Below, piece after piece: positions 52,869-61,358 of a DNA stretch of 64,000 bases. Within the stretch, counting starts at the first letter, position 1, and every line of letters begins with the position of its first letter. Origin of the DNA: an uncultured Ruminococcus sp. (GTDB taxonomy: Bacteria; Bacillota; Clostridia; Oscillospirales; Acutalibacteraceae); assembly GCA_900539465.1 (NCBI GenBank), contig UQCF01000001.1:124001-188000 (forward strand). The letters are read 5' to 3'. The notes beneath the pieces are model-generated. The model made no database searches, was not told where the DNA came from, and saw only the letters and a list, made by a program, of their open reading frames with translations. The translations under genes and the position numbers were made by a program.

Positions 52869-53780
52869 TTATTTTTTAAGATTTACGCCGCTTGCCTTAT
52901 TCTTCATAATAAGGTCAATAACTTCGGCAAGGTATGCGCCTGCTTCAACGGCGGTAATTCCTCCGCTGTGAATGTTGGAGACAACGGTTCTGTTAGCCTC
53001 CGGCATACCGACTTTTGCATCATATGCTATGTATGCGCTCATACTCTCTGCCGTGCCGAGCCCGGGTCTTTCGCCTATAAGTATGCAGGTGACCTTTGAG
53101 CCTACTATTTCACTGACATGGTCCATACTCGCAACTCTGCCGAATTTGACAAAGAAAGGTGTACCGACGCTGTAACCGAGTGCCTTAACGCCGTCTGTAA
53201 CGGCAGGAAGGACGTTTTCTATATTGGCTTCTATCGCCTTTGAGCTGAGTCCGTCGGATACAACAAACTGAACGTCGGGATTAGCTGTGCATTTTGATTT
53301 TATCTCTGCCGCTGTCTCGGGTGAGAACTTTCTGCCGAGATCGGGCCTTGTGAGATGCTCGTTTCTGTCGCGGCAGCAGGTTGTGACTTCAAAAAGCCCC
53401 ATTTTTTTAATAAGGTCTTCGTTAACGTCGGCAAAGACCGAGTCTCTCGCCGCAGCATGGTCTGCCCTGAGCGCGAGCATTGTTTGGGTTTTAAGCCTCG
53501 GACCTGCTCTGCCGACGCCTATTCTCGCCGGGGTTTTGCTCATCATGCGAAGAAGACCGTCTTTATCGGCAGGGTTGTCTATAAGCGGAATTGCCTTGAC
53601 TTCTTTTGAGGTTATATCAACAAGCTCGCTGTCGGGTGTGTCGTCAACCTGCGGTGCGGAAGAAACCGCACTTTTCACAGCGTCGGAAACAGCCGAAGCC
53701 GAAATATTTGAACTGCCGGATTCGGAGGACAGCTTTTTAAGCACAGCCTGAACTATACTCTCTACGGTATTGTTATCCAT
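52869..53780 (-). CDS. eutC: Ethanolamine ammonia-lyase small subunit
   Basis: 303 residues. The N-terminal helix VESIVQAVLKKLSSE (~residues 5-19) is the known EutC-type targeting peptide, followed by a low-complexity Ser/Ala linker to ~65. The catalytic part has ARIGVGRAGPRLKTQTMLAL (~residues 90-109), FVVSDGLSSKAIEAN and CILIGERPGLGTAESMSAYI (~residues 237-256). With EutB it converts ethanolamine to acetaldehyde and ammonia using adenosylcobalamin. Confidence 0.96.
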   Translation of the reverse strand: MDNNTVESIVQAVLKKLSSESGSSNISASAVSDAVKSAVSSAPQVDDTPDSELVDITSKEVKAIPLIDNPADKDGLLRMMSKTPARIGVGRAGPRLKTQTMLALRADHAAARDSVFADVNEDLIKKMGLFEVTTCCRDRNEHLTRPDLGRKFSPETAAEIKSKCTANPDVQFVVSDGLSSKAIEANIENVLPAVTDGVKALGYSVGTPFFVKFGRVASMDHVSEIVGSKVTCILIGERPGLGTAESMSAYIAYDAKVGMPEANRTVVSNIHSGGITAVEAGAYLAEVIDLIMKNKASGVNLKK

Positions 53781-53785
53781 AAGCC

Positions 53786-55159
53786 TTATCCTCTCTTCTT
53801 AAGAAATATTGTCGGGTCGCCTGCGTATTTTGTGAGCTTGCCGTTTTCGGTTATTCCCATTTTTTCAAGCCATTCGTCAAACTCTTTTATGGGTCTTAAA
53901 CCGAGAATTTCTCTTATAGTTGACGCATCGTGATATGCGTTTGTCTGATAGTTAAGCATTATATCGTCGCTTGTCGGAACGCCGAGTATATAGTTTACTC
54001 CGCATGAGCCGAGAAGAAGCGAAAGATTTTCTATATCGTTCTGATCTGCCATCATGTGATTTGTGTAGCAGCAGTCACAGCCCATGGGGATACCCGTGAG
54101 CTTGCCCATGAAGTGGTCTTCAAGTCCCGCTCTGATAACCTGGCGGCTGTCATAAAGATATTCGGGTCCTATAAAGCCAACAACGGTGTTGACCATAAAG
54201 GGCGAAAACTCTTTTGCAAAGCCGTAGCAGCGAGCCTCCATAGTTACCTGGTCTGCGCCGTAATGCGCATCGCTCGAAAGCTCGGAGCCTTGACCCGTTT
54301 CAAAATACATGACGTTGGGGCCTGTTGCCGTGCCCTGCTGAAGCATGAGCTGACGGGCTTCTCTGACCGTTTCGGTTGTGAAGCCGAACGCTTCGTTGCC
54401 CTTTTGGCTGCCTGCGATGCTCTGGAAAATCATGTCGCAGGGCGCACCGCGTTTAACGGCCTCTATCTGTGTTGTTATATGACCCAAAACACATATCTGC
54501 GTGGGAATTTCAAACTCATTTTTTACCTCGTCAAATCTTTTAAGAACCTCGCTGAGGCTGGAGATTGTGTCGTTGACAGGATTAAGACCGAGAAGTGCGT
54601 CGCCGCAGCCGTAGCTCAAGCCCTCAAAAAGAGAGGCGGTTATACCGTCAACATTATCTGTTGTGTGGTTCGGCTGAAGTCTTGTAGAAAGTGTGCCTCT
54701 TACGCCGATTGTGGTGTTGCAGTGAGCCGTAACTCTGACTTTTGAAGCGGCGTAAATAAGGTCAAGATTTGACATGAGCTTGCACACGCCTGCTATGACC
54801 TCGCTTGTAAGACCTCTTGAGAGGTGTCTTATATCTCTCTCAGTGGTTGTGTGTGAAAGTATGTATTCACGAAGCTCGCCTACAGTCCAGTTTCTGATTT
54901 TATTATATATCGGCTCGCTTACCGCGTCCTGTATAATTCTTGTAACATCGTCCTGCTCATAAGGTACAACGGGATTTTCACGCAAATCGCTGACCAAAAG
55001 ATTTGACAAAACCTCTTTTGCCGCTATTCTTTCGGTTCCGCTGGAGGCCGCAACGCCTGCAAGTATATCGCCCGATTTTTCTTCATTGGCTTTGGCAAGA
55101 ACCTCTTTAACGTCTTTAAACTGATATGTCTTGCCTAAGATAACTGTTTTTAACCGCAA
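53786..55159 (-). CDS. eutB: Ethanolamine ammonia-lyase large subunit
   Basis: 457 residues from a TTG start after AGGAGG. EutB barrel motifs are HCNTTIGVRGTLSTRLQPNH (~residues 146-165), NPVNDTISSLSEVLKRFDEV (~residues 199-218), YFETGQGSELSSDAHYGADQ (~residues 294-313) and MGCDCCYTNHMMADQND (~residues 359-375). It is the radical B12 active-site subunit. It lies 5 bp upstream of eutC. Confidence 0.97.
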   Translation of the reverse strand: MRLKTVILGKTYQFKDVKEVLAKANEEKSGDILAGVAASSGTERIAAKEVLSNLLVSDLRENPVVPYEQDDVTRIIQDAVSEPIYNKIRNWTVGELREYILSHTTTERDIRHLSRGLTSEVIAGVCKLMSNLDLIYAASKVRVTAHCNTTIGVRGTLSTRLQPNHTTDNVDGITASLFEGLSYGCGDALLGLNPVNDTISSLSEVLKRFDEVKNEFEIPTQICVLGHITTQIEAVKRGAPCDMIFQSIAGSQKGNEAFGFTTETVREARQLMLQQGTATGPNVMYFETGQGSELSSDAHYGADQVTMEARCYGFAKEFSPFMVNTVVGFIGPEYLYDSRQVIRAGLEDHFMGKLTGIPMGCDCCYTNHMMADQNDIENLSLLLGSCGVNYILGVPTSDDIMLNYQTNAYHDASTIREILGLRPIKEFDEWLEKMGITENGKLTKYAGDPTIFLKKRG

Positions 55160-55193
55160 AACAACAACCTCCTGTTTTTGTTTTTATGCGAAT

Positions 55194-56624
55194 TTATCCG
55201 AAAATAAGTGTTTTGACAACTACCGGAATTACAAGCCCGTCTAAAAGCGGCTTGCCGAGATCTACAAAATCGCCGTCGTCAACACTGATGCTGTCTATTG
55301 AAATTATATCGCGTTTATCGCCGTAAGTTCTTTTAATCGCCTGACCGAGAGCTTTTGCAATGTCACACTCGGTAACAATAAGCATGGGCTCTGCGGCAGG
55401 TAAAAGCGAATCAAGAGCTTCGCCTACGCTTTTGGCAAGTCTGCCGATTTCAAGATAAGACGGGTCGCGCTTGCCGGGCATTGCAAGAACAAGCCTTTGC
55501 GAATCGCTCTGCGAAGAGAACCATTTGACTTTTTCCTTTACAAACTCGGTGTCGCCCTCAAACGCCCTCGCCTGCTCCTGCTCATTGAGCTTTAAAACAG
55601 GCACGTTTTTTAGCGGCAGTGCCTTCTCCGAGTAGGTGATTGTGCTGCCCGAAATTGATGTTGTGTATGTACCTGCGCCCACAACGGTTGCGCGTATGGT
55701 TTCTTTAGCTTTTATAAGCGTAAAATCACTGTAAAGTCTGCCCTCACGCACTGCGGCACCGAGAAAAACGCCGATGTCGCCGTAGCGAAGCTTGTCGGTC
55801 TGTGTGCCGTATATGCAGTCGGCAACTCCGCCAGAGAAGCATATTGCCCTTATGGGCTTGTCTATTTTAAGCTCGGTGCTGCCGCCGGTTATAACCTTTT
55901 TGAGCATATCCGATTTTTCGTATATTCCGAGCATTTGCTCAAGAAGCGACACCATTTCGGAGCATATGGCTTTTAGTGAATTTTCGTCTGTCTTTTGCCC
56001 CTCTGCCAAAGATATGCCGAGCTTGTCGGCAATGAGCCTTGCACTGGGGCTTATGTATCTGACGGTGTAGTCACTGTCAAGCTTTATCTGCCTGCCGCCT
56101 ATATCGGCGCAGCCCTTGGCAATGACCTTGCCGCAGTCAAACACAACTATGTTTGTTGTTCCGCCGCCTATATCGAGGTTGACAGCCGTGCAGGCATTCT
56201 CTTCAGAATAACTTTGTGCGCCGCTGCCCTTGCCGGCAATGACCGATTCGAGATCGGGGCCTGCGGTGGAGACGACAAAGTCGCCCGCAAAATCACTGAG
56301 CTTTTCGAGAACCAGTGCCGAGTTTTCTTTTCTCGCGCTCTCGCCGGTTATAATAACCGCGCCGGTCTGCGTATCGCTCGGTGAAAAGCCTGCTTTATTA
56401 AACTCCGCCGCCACAATGTCTCTGACCTTATCACCGTCGATAAGATAAGAATTTTTAAGCGGGGTCATATGTATTTCGCTTTTATAAACAACTTCTTTAT
56501 CAACTATGGAGACATGGGGAACTGCGAAAAAGCCCGCCGTATTTTCCATAACAATTCGGCTGAAAATAACCTGGGTGGTCGATGTGCCGATGTCTATACC
56601 GACGCTGAGTATTCCCTTATCCAC
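55194..56624 (-). CDS. eutA: Ethanolamine ammonia-lyase reactivating factor EutA
   Basis: 476 residues, GTG start after AGGAGG. Actin-like ATPase fold: phosphate-1 motif SVGIDIGTSTTQVIFS (~residues 7-22), phosphate-2 VNLDIGGGTTNIVVFD (~residues 148-163) and ICFSGGVADCIYG (~residues 262-274). It exchanges damaged cobalamin in EutBC for fresh adenosylcobalamin using ATP. It is the first dedicated eut gene, 18 bp after the phosphodiesterase gene. Confidence 0.94.
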   Translation of the reverse strand: MDKGILSVGIDIGTSTTQVIFSRIVMENTAGFFAVPHVSIVDKEVVYKSEIHMTPLKNSYLIDGDKVRDIVAAEFNKAGFSPSDTQTGAVIITGESARKENSALVLEKLSDFAGDFVVSTAGPDLESVIAGKGSGAQSYSEENACTAVNLDIGGGTTNIVVFDCGKVIAKGCADIGGRQIKLDSDYTVRYISPSARLIADKLGISLAEGQKTDENSLKAICSEMVSLLEQMLGIYEKSDMLKKVITGGSTELKIDKPIRAICFSGGVADCIYGTQTDKLRYGDIGVFLGAAVREGRLYSDFTLIKAKETIRATVVGAGTYTTSISGSTITYSEKALPLKNVPVLKLNEQEQARAFEGDTEFVKEKVKWFSSQSDSQRLVLAMPGKRDPSYLEIGRLAKSVGEALDSLLPAAEPMLIVTECDIAKALGQAIKRTYGDKRDIISIDSISVDDGDFVDLGKPLLDGLVIPVVVKTLIFG

Positions 56625-56642
56625 CGACCTGCCTCCTTAAAA

Positions 56643-57377
56643 TTATTTTTTGAAGCTCTCAATAACAGCCTTTGTCTTATCGGGGAAATTACCTATTATG
56701 GCGTTTATTCCTTTCTCGATAAGTCTTCTCATATATTTTTCGTCATTCACCGTCCAGGTGTTGATGCCTATTCCGTTTTTGCCGATTTCGTCAATAACGT
56801 CGTCGGTCAAATTCCAGTGCATCGGGTGAACGTATTCAACGCCGTATTTTTTGGCATATGCGCCGAAGTCGATAATGCGGCTCTCTTCGAGAAATCCGCA
56901 CTTCATCTCGGGTGCAAGAGCCTTGAAGCGCATAACGCTGAAGTGGTTAAACGAAGAAATAATTATGCGGTCTCTCAAATCAAACTCGTCTATAAGCTCA
57001 AGAACCGCCTTTTCTATGCCGGGGTAATCGTTGATTCCCGTTTTAAGCTCGATGTTTGTCATAAATCCGTCAACGGGCTTCACAAGCTCGAAATATTCTC
57101 TGAGGGTCGGGATTTTCTGAAATTCGTATTTGCCCTTAAAATTGCCGTAGGCGTTGAATTTTGAAAGCTCATCGTATGTGAAATCAACAACATAGCCGCT
57201 GCCGGAAGTTGTGCGGTCTATTGTTTCGTCGTGAATTATAACGAGCTCATGGTCTTTGGTAAAATGCACGTCAAGCTCCGCGCCGTCTGCCCCTGCCTCA
57301 ATAGCCTTTTTAAAAGCGAGCATAGTGTTTTCGGGGTATTTGCCGCTGAAACCTCTGTGTGCATAGTTTTTAGTCAT
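56643..57377 (-). CDS. Glycerophosphodiester phosphodiesterase (first gene of the eut operon)
   Basis: 244 residues from the ATG at 57377, eight bases after GAGG; the GTG three codons earlier sits on the ribosome site. GDPD motifs are AHRGFSGKYPENTMLAFKKA (~residues 6-25), GADGAELDVHFTKDHELVII (~residues 29-48), HDETIDRTTSG (~residues 49-59) and NIELKTG. No signal peptide is present, so it acts in the cytoplasm. It hydrolyses glycerophosphodiesters to glycerol 3-phosphate and an alcohol; glycerophosphoethanolamine would give ethanolamine, the substrate of the genes behind it. It shares their promoter, with no terminator between. Confidence 0.92.
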   Translation of the reverse strand: MTKNYAHRGFSGKYPENTMLAFKKAIEAGADGAELDVHFTKDHELVIIHDETIDRTTSGSGYVVDFTYDELSKFNAYGNFKGKYEFQKIPTLREYFELVKPVDGFMTNIELKTGINDYPGIEKAVLELIDEFDLRDRIIISSFNHFSVMRFKALAPEMKCGFLEESRIIDFGAYAKKYGVEYVHPMHWNLTDDVIDEIGKNGIGINTWTVNDEKYMRRLIEKGINAIIGNFPDKTKAVIESFKK

Positions 57378-57413
57378 AACTGTCACCTCTGACTTTTTCT
57401 TTAATACCGAATA

Positions 57414-57442
57414 ATTATATCATCTAAATAATCATTTTACAA
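57414..57442 (-). promoter_or_regulatory. Sigma-A promoter of the GDPD-eut operon
   Basis: TTGTAA (57442-57437), 17 bp, TATAAT (57419-57414). The leader of ~30 nt is too short for an adenosylcobalamin riboswitch or an EutV-type double-hairpin antiterminator. Confidence 0.75.
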
Positions 57443-57501
57443 CATTTTTTTGCATGATTTAGCTCTATTTTATCCGTGATATTTCACAAAGATTATGCGC
57501 T

Positions 57502-58272
57502 TTATTTAAATACATCTACAATAAGCACCGTTCTGCCGCTTTTGCTGTGAGAAGATGCGTCACGAATTACAGCCTTTCCGGAGCCTCTCAAAACGAGTTT
57601 ATTCCCCTCTCCGAGCTTATAATCGGGCTTAATAATTTGTCTGTCATCCACGAAAACAAGCCCTTTTTCGATAAAATCCGAAGCTTTGGCACGCGACAAG
57701 GAAAAGACCGCGGAGAGAGTGGAATCGAGCCTTAAGGATTTAACGAAACAGGTCTTTTCCTCTGTGTTTGAGCAGATACTTAACTCATTGTTTTTCGTCG
57801 CTTCATAGGTCTTTATCGTACCTCTGCCTGCGGAGGTGAAATTTTGGCAAAGATAGTCTTTGATTTTTCTGTCGGCAAAAAAGTAACAGCCCTTTTCATC
57901 AATTATTATATCGCCTATTTTTTCTCTTTTTATTCCGAGACCCATAAGTGCGCCGAGATAGTCTCGGTGTGTAAGCTTTGAAAACGAATCTTTATCGGCT
58001 CTGAGCATAACATACGGGCATAGCTCGGGTGACTCTTTTATATAATCAAAAAAATCATCGACGTAAAACGGAAGAAAAACGACGGTCTTTCTCTCTGCCA
58101 TATCATAGCCGCCGGTGAAAATAAAGCGCACGTTTTTCATTTTATTTAATACAGCCGCGGCGTCGGACTGCGCTTTTAAATCCAAAAAGTCGGTATGCGT
58201 TATAACAGCGTTTTCTTCGCACTCCTGAGCCTTATCTTTAACAGAAGAAATCAGTACCTCATCATCTGTCAT
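57502..58272 (-). CDS. YlmH-like S4-domain RNA-binding protein
   Basis: 256 residues from the ATG at 58272, eight bases after GAGGTG. The N-terminal YlmH-type domain has RFIFTGGYDMAERKTVVFLP (~residues 48-67) and THRDYLGALMGLGIKREKIG (~residues 99-118). The C-terminal S4 domain (~178-240) has SLSRAKASDFIEKGLVFVDD and LGEGNKLVLRGSGK. YlmH is a ribosome-quality-control/cell-division-linked factor in Firmicutes. Normally it sits in the ylm/div cluster; here it is alone, with its own promoter. Confidence 0.88.
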   Translation of the reverse strand: MTDDEVLISSVKDKAQECEENAVITHTDFLDLKAQSDAAAVLNKMKNVRFIFTGGYDMAERKTVVFLPFYVDDFFDYIKESPELCPYVMLRADKDSFSKLTHRDYLGALMGLGIKREKIGDIIIDEKGCYFFADRKIKDYLCQNFTSAGRGTIKTYEATKNNELSICSNTEEKTCFVKSLRLDSTLSAVFSLSRAKASDFIEKGLVFVDDRQIIKPDYKLGEGNKLVLRGSGKAVIRDASSHSKSGRTVLIVDVFK

Positions 58273-58290
58273 AATCATCACCTCAAAAAA

Positions 58291-58319
58291 ATCATACCAT
58301 ATGTTGATAAATTTCTCAA
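58291..58319 (-). promoter_or_regulatory. Sigma-A promoter of the YlmH-like gene
   Basis: TTGAGA (58319-58314), 17 bp, TATGAT (58296-58291). Confidence 0.7.
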
Positions 58320-58325
58320 TAGTTA

Positions 58326-58354
58326 TTGCATAAGTAGTGATTTTGTGTTAGTAT
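58326..58354 (+). promoter_or_regulatory. Sigma-A promoter of the GH2 gene
   Basis: TTGCAT (58326-58331), 17 bp, TAGTAT (58349-58354), divergent from the YlmH-like promoter and 33 bp before the GH2 start. Confidence 0.65.
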
Positions 58355-58387
58355 GCTGTTGAAAATTTATGACACAGGAGGATAACT

Positions 58388-60100
58388 ATGTCAATTCCAC
58401 GTCCTGAATATCCCAATCCCCAATTTCAGCGTTCAAACTGGATAAATCTCAACGGCGAATGGGATTTTGCTTATGATAACGAAAACAGCGGTGAAGAAAA
58501 AGGATTTTATAAAGATTCATCGGTTTTTGACAAAAAAATCATTGTTCCGTTTTGCCCGGAAAGCAAGCTCTCCGGCATCGGCAACACAGACTTCATACGC
58601 GGAGTATGGTACAGAAAAACAATCACTCTGCCCGAGAGATACCTCGACAAGCGCGTGGTGCTCCACTTCGGCGCGTGCGATTATATAACGAAGGTATATG
58701 TTGACGGTCAGTTTGCAGGCAGACATAAGGGCGGCTATTCATCGTTTTTTATCGATATAACGCCTTTTATAAAGCCTGAGCCCATAACAATCACCGTTTA
58801 TGCAAAGGATGACACAAGAGATCCGCTGCAGTCCGGCGGCAAACAGTCATATGATTACGCTTCACACGACTGCTTCTATACCCGCACAACGGGCATTTGG
58901 CAGACGGTATGGATTGAGGCAACGCCTAAAACATATATAAATAATGTTAAGTATTACCCCAATGCCGAAAACGGCTCGCTTGACATAAACGCAACAGTTG
59001 TCGGCGAGGGTAAATTTGAGGCGATTGCGCTTTTTGTCGGCAAAATAATGGGTGCGGCAAGCGCTTCGTCCGAGGGCGGCAGCGTCAGCCTTCACCTTGA
59101 CCTTAAAGAAAAGCATCTTTGGAATGTCGGCGACGGTCAGCTTTATGACCTTGAGCTTAAATTCGGAGAAGATGAGGTTAAGAGCTATTTCGGCCTTCGC
59201 AGTGTTCGCCTTGACGGAATGAAGTTCAGGCTTAACGGCAAATCCGTGTTCCAGCGCCTTGTGCTTGACCAGGGCTTTTATCCAGACGGTATTTACACCG
59301 CTCCCAATGAGGACGCACTAATTCACGACATACAGATTTCTCTTGACGCGGGATTTAACGGCGCAAGACTTCACGAAAAAATCTTTGAGCCGAGATTTTT
59401 ATATCACTGTGATAAAATGGGTTATCTCGTTTGGGGCGAATACCCGAACTGGGGACTTGACCATTCAAAACCCGAATCCGTATTCACAATTTTGCCCGAA
59501 TGGCTCGAAGAGGTTGAAAGAGACTTTAACCACCCGGCAATCATCGGCTGGTGTCCGTTTAACGAGACGTGGGATGTCAATGGCAGAAAGCAGTATGACG
59601 ACGTTCTTGCAGCGGTTTATGACTGCACAAAGGCTCTTGACAACACCCGTCCCTGCATAGACACAAGCGGTAACTTCCATGTTAAAACAGATATATTTGA
59701 TGTTCACGACTATGAGCAGAATGTTGCAATGTTTAAGAACAACTATGACAAGCTTATGGAAACCGGTGAACTTCACGACAGATTTGACCACATTCAGAAA
59801 TATACAAAGGGTCAGCCGACATTTGTAAGCGAATACGGCGGAATCAAATGGTCTTTGAGCAATGTTGACAACTCATGGGGCTACGGCAACGCGCCCAAAA
59901 CCGAAAAGGAATTTATTGAGCGTTATAAAGGTCTTACCGAGGCGCTTCTTAACAACGACCAAATGCTCGGTCTTTGCTACACTCAGCTTTACGACGTTGA
60001 GCAGGAGCAGAACGGTCTTTACTGTTATGATAGAACACCTAAGTTTGACATGAAGATATTTAAAGAAATTAACAGCCAAAAGGCGGCAATAGAAGACTGA
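58388..60100 (+). CDS. Glycoside hydrolase family 2 enzyme (beta-galactosidase/glucuronidase type)
   Basis: 570 residues after AGGAGG, no signal peptide. GH2 sandwich domain (WINLNGEWDFAYDNE, ~residues 18-32; RGVWYRKTITLPERYL), Ig-like domain (~190-275), then TIM barrel with acid/base Glu in GWCPFNETWDVNG (~residues 395-407) and nucleophile Glu in PTFVSEYGGIKWS (~residues 477-489). It is short for the family and lacks C-terminal domains. It hydrolyses beta-linked oligosaccharides in the cytoplasm; the exact sugar is not predictable. It is monocistronic, with no sugar transporter adjacent. Confidence 0.92.
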   Translation: MSIPRPEYPNPQFQRSNWINLNGEWDFAYDNENSGEEKGFYKDSSVFDKKIIVPFCPESKLSGIGNTDFIRGVWYRKTITLPERYLDKRVVLHFGACDYITKVYVDGQFAGRHKGGYSSFFIDITPFIKPEPITITVYAKDDTRDPLQSGGKQSYDYASHDCFYTRTTGIWQTVWIEATPKTYINNVKYYPNAENGSLDINATVVGEGKFEAIALFVGKIMGAASASSEGGSVSLHLDLKEKHLWNVGDGQLYDLELKFGEDEVKSYFGLRSVRLDGMKFRLNGKSVFQRLVLDQGFYPDGIYTAPNEDALIHDIQISLDAGFNGARLHEKIFEPRFLYHCDKMGYLVWGEYPNWGLDHSKPESVFTILPEWLEEVERDFNHPAIIGWCPFNETWDVNGRKQYDDVLAAVYDCTKALDNTRPCIDTSGNFHVKTDIFDVHDYEQNVAMFKNNYDKLMETGELHDRFDHIQKYTKGQPTFVSEYGGIKWSLSNVDNSWGYGNAPKTEKEFIERYKGLTEALLNNDQMLGLCYTQLYDVEQEQNGLYCYDRTPKFDMKIFKEINSQKAAIED

Positions 60101-60110
60101 TAATAAAAAG

Positions 60111-60142
60111 CCGGCCACGCATCAGTAATGATGTGCGGTCGG
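60111..60142 (+). terminator. Terminator of the GH2 gene
   Basis: 13-position stem CCGGCCACGCATC / GATGTGCGGTCGG with two G-U pairs and one mismatch, followed by TTATGTTTT. Confidence 0.7.
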
Positions 60143-60168
60143 TTATGTTTTAAAGGGTGGATAAATAT

Positions 60169-61299
60169 ATGAAAAGGATTTTTTCGGTTATCTTAATTTT
60201 AACCATGTTGATTTGCCTTTGCTCTTGCGCAAAAGGTTCGGACAACGGCACCGCAAATAACGGCAACACCTCACAGCAAAGCACCGACCGAACGGAAGAA
60301 AAAGTAAATATTGTCAAGACATCCGCCGCAAAAGCCGAAACCGAGATATTCAGCAACAGCGACTTCAGCATAAAAATACCCAAAGGCTGGAAAGTCACGA
60401 CAGGCAGTACAAACATTTATCACACAATACGCATAAGCGACCCGAACGAGCCGCTCAACGGTATGTTTGTTTTGCTCAAAGCCGAATGTTTGCTTCACTC
60501 ACAGGCGGGCAAAGAGGCGTGGCAAAGCCTTTATAAAATGGGCAATACGCAAGCCGCGCTTTATGCAAACGCACCGGTGCTGTCTAAACCGTCCACGGAG
60601 AATTTTTTTAAAATTTTCTCTGAATACGGCAACTTTGCCTCAAAAATCGATTCAACATATGCGGGATTTACTTTTCCGAAATATGACGATTTTACGGTAA
60701 CCGACAGATTCAGCTCAAACAGCAATTTAAAATCATATGCTCTCGGCGATGAGCTTTTGCGTGCAACGTTTAGCGACGGCGGAAAGCAAGGCGAGGGTCT
60801 GTTCTCCGCAAGTGTGGTTGACTTCGGCAGTTACTCCATATCAAACGGCAATGTTGTCGGTTATCAGCTGCAAACCGTAGACGGAGGATATTACATGGCT
60901 TATAACGTTATGGCAATCACTGCGGTAAAGGACACGTTTATCGAATGGGAGAATTTGCTCACGGAGTGCATGAAAACGCTCAAATACTCGGACAGCTTTG
61001 TAAGCGCAACAAACCGCGCGAGCAATGAGAAGGTCTCTCAGGCTCTTAAAATAAGCCAAAACTTTAATCAAATTATGGACGGCTTTATGTCATCATGGGA
61101 AAGCAGAAACAAAAGCACCGACATAATAAGTCAAAAACAAAGCGACGCAACTCTCGGCTACGAAAGAGTTTATGACAGTGAAACAGGTGAAATATACAAA
61201 GCCCAAAACGGCTGGAGCGATAAATACGACGGTGAAAGATATAAACAGGTAACCGATGACAATATGTATCTGACGCCGATAGAGGGATATATAGAATAA
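60169..61299 (+). CDS. Lipoprotein of unknown function
   Basis: 376 residues from the ATG at 60169 (GGGTGG upstream; the GTG four codons earlier sits on the ribosome site). The lipoprotein signal ends LICLCSC, with Cys at ~residue 21, followed by a Ser/Thr/Asn/Gln linker to ~50. The body begins FSNSDFSIKIPKGWKVTTGS, a form common in PsbP/DUF-type surface lipoproteins, and is mixed alpha/beta. I recognise no family. It lies between terminators as a single gene. Confidence 0.75.
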   Translation: MKRIFSVILILTMLICLCSCAKGSDNGTANNGNTSQQSTDRTEEKVNIVKTSAAKAETEIFSNSDFSIKIPKGWKVTTGSTNIYHTIRISDPNEPLNGMFVLLKAECLLHSQAGKEAWQSLYKMGNTQAALYANAPVLSKPSTENFFKIFSEYGNFASKIDSTYAGFTFPKYDDFTVTDRFSSNSNLKSYALGDELLRATFSDGGKQGEGLFSASVVDFGSYSISNGNVVGYQLQTVDGGYYMAYNVMAITAVKDTFIEWENLLTECMKTLKYSDSFVSATNRASNEKVSQALKISQNFNQIMDGFMSSWESRNKSTDIISQKQSDATLGYERVYDSETGEIYKAQNGWSDKYDGERYKQVTDDNMYLTPIEGYIE

Positions 61300-61305
61300 G
61301 ATTTT

Positions 61306-61342
61306 AAGCGGTTGACCCGATAAAAAGGTCAACCGCTTTTGT
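61306..61342. terminator. Terminator after the unknown lipoprotein gene (bidirectional)
   Basis: 12-bp inverted repeat AAGCGGTTGACC / GGTCAACCGCTT with a 9-nt loop; the right arm runs into TTTTG. It also lies downstream of the opposing operon. Confidence 0.85.
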
Positions 61343-61358
61343 GTAGGTTTCGGATATT

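Noticed and set aside
54056..54745. Long plus-strand ORFs opposite eutB and eutA
   Set aside because: They are shadow frames over highly conserved enzymes, without ribosome sites.
57378..57501. Adenosylcobalamin riboswitch or EutV antiterminator ahead of the eut operon
   Set aside because: The -10 box is ~35 bp from the first start codon, and no B12-box or double hairpin is visible in the interval.
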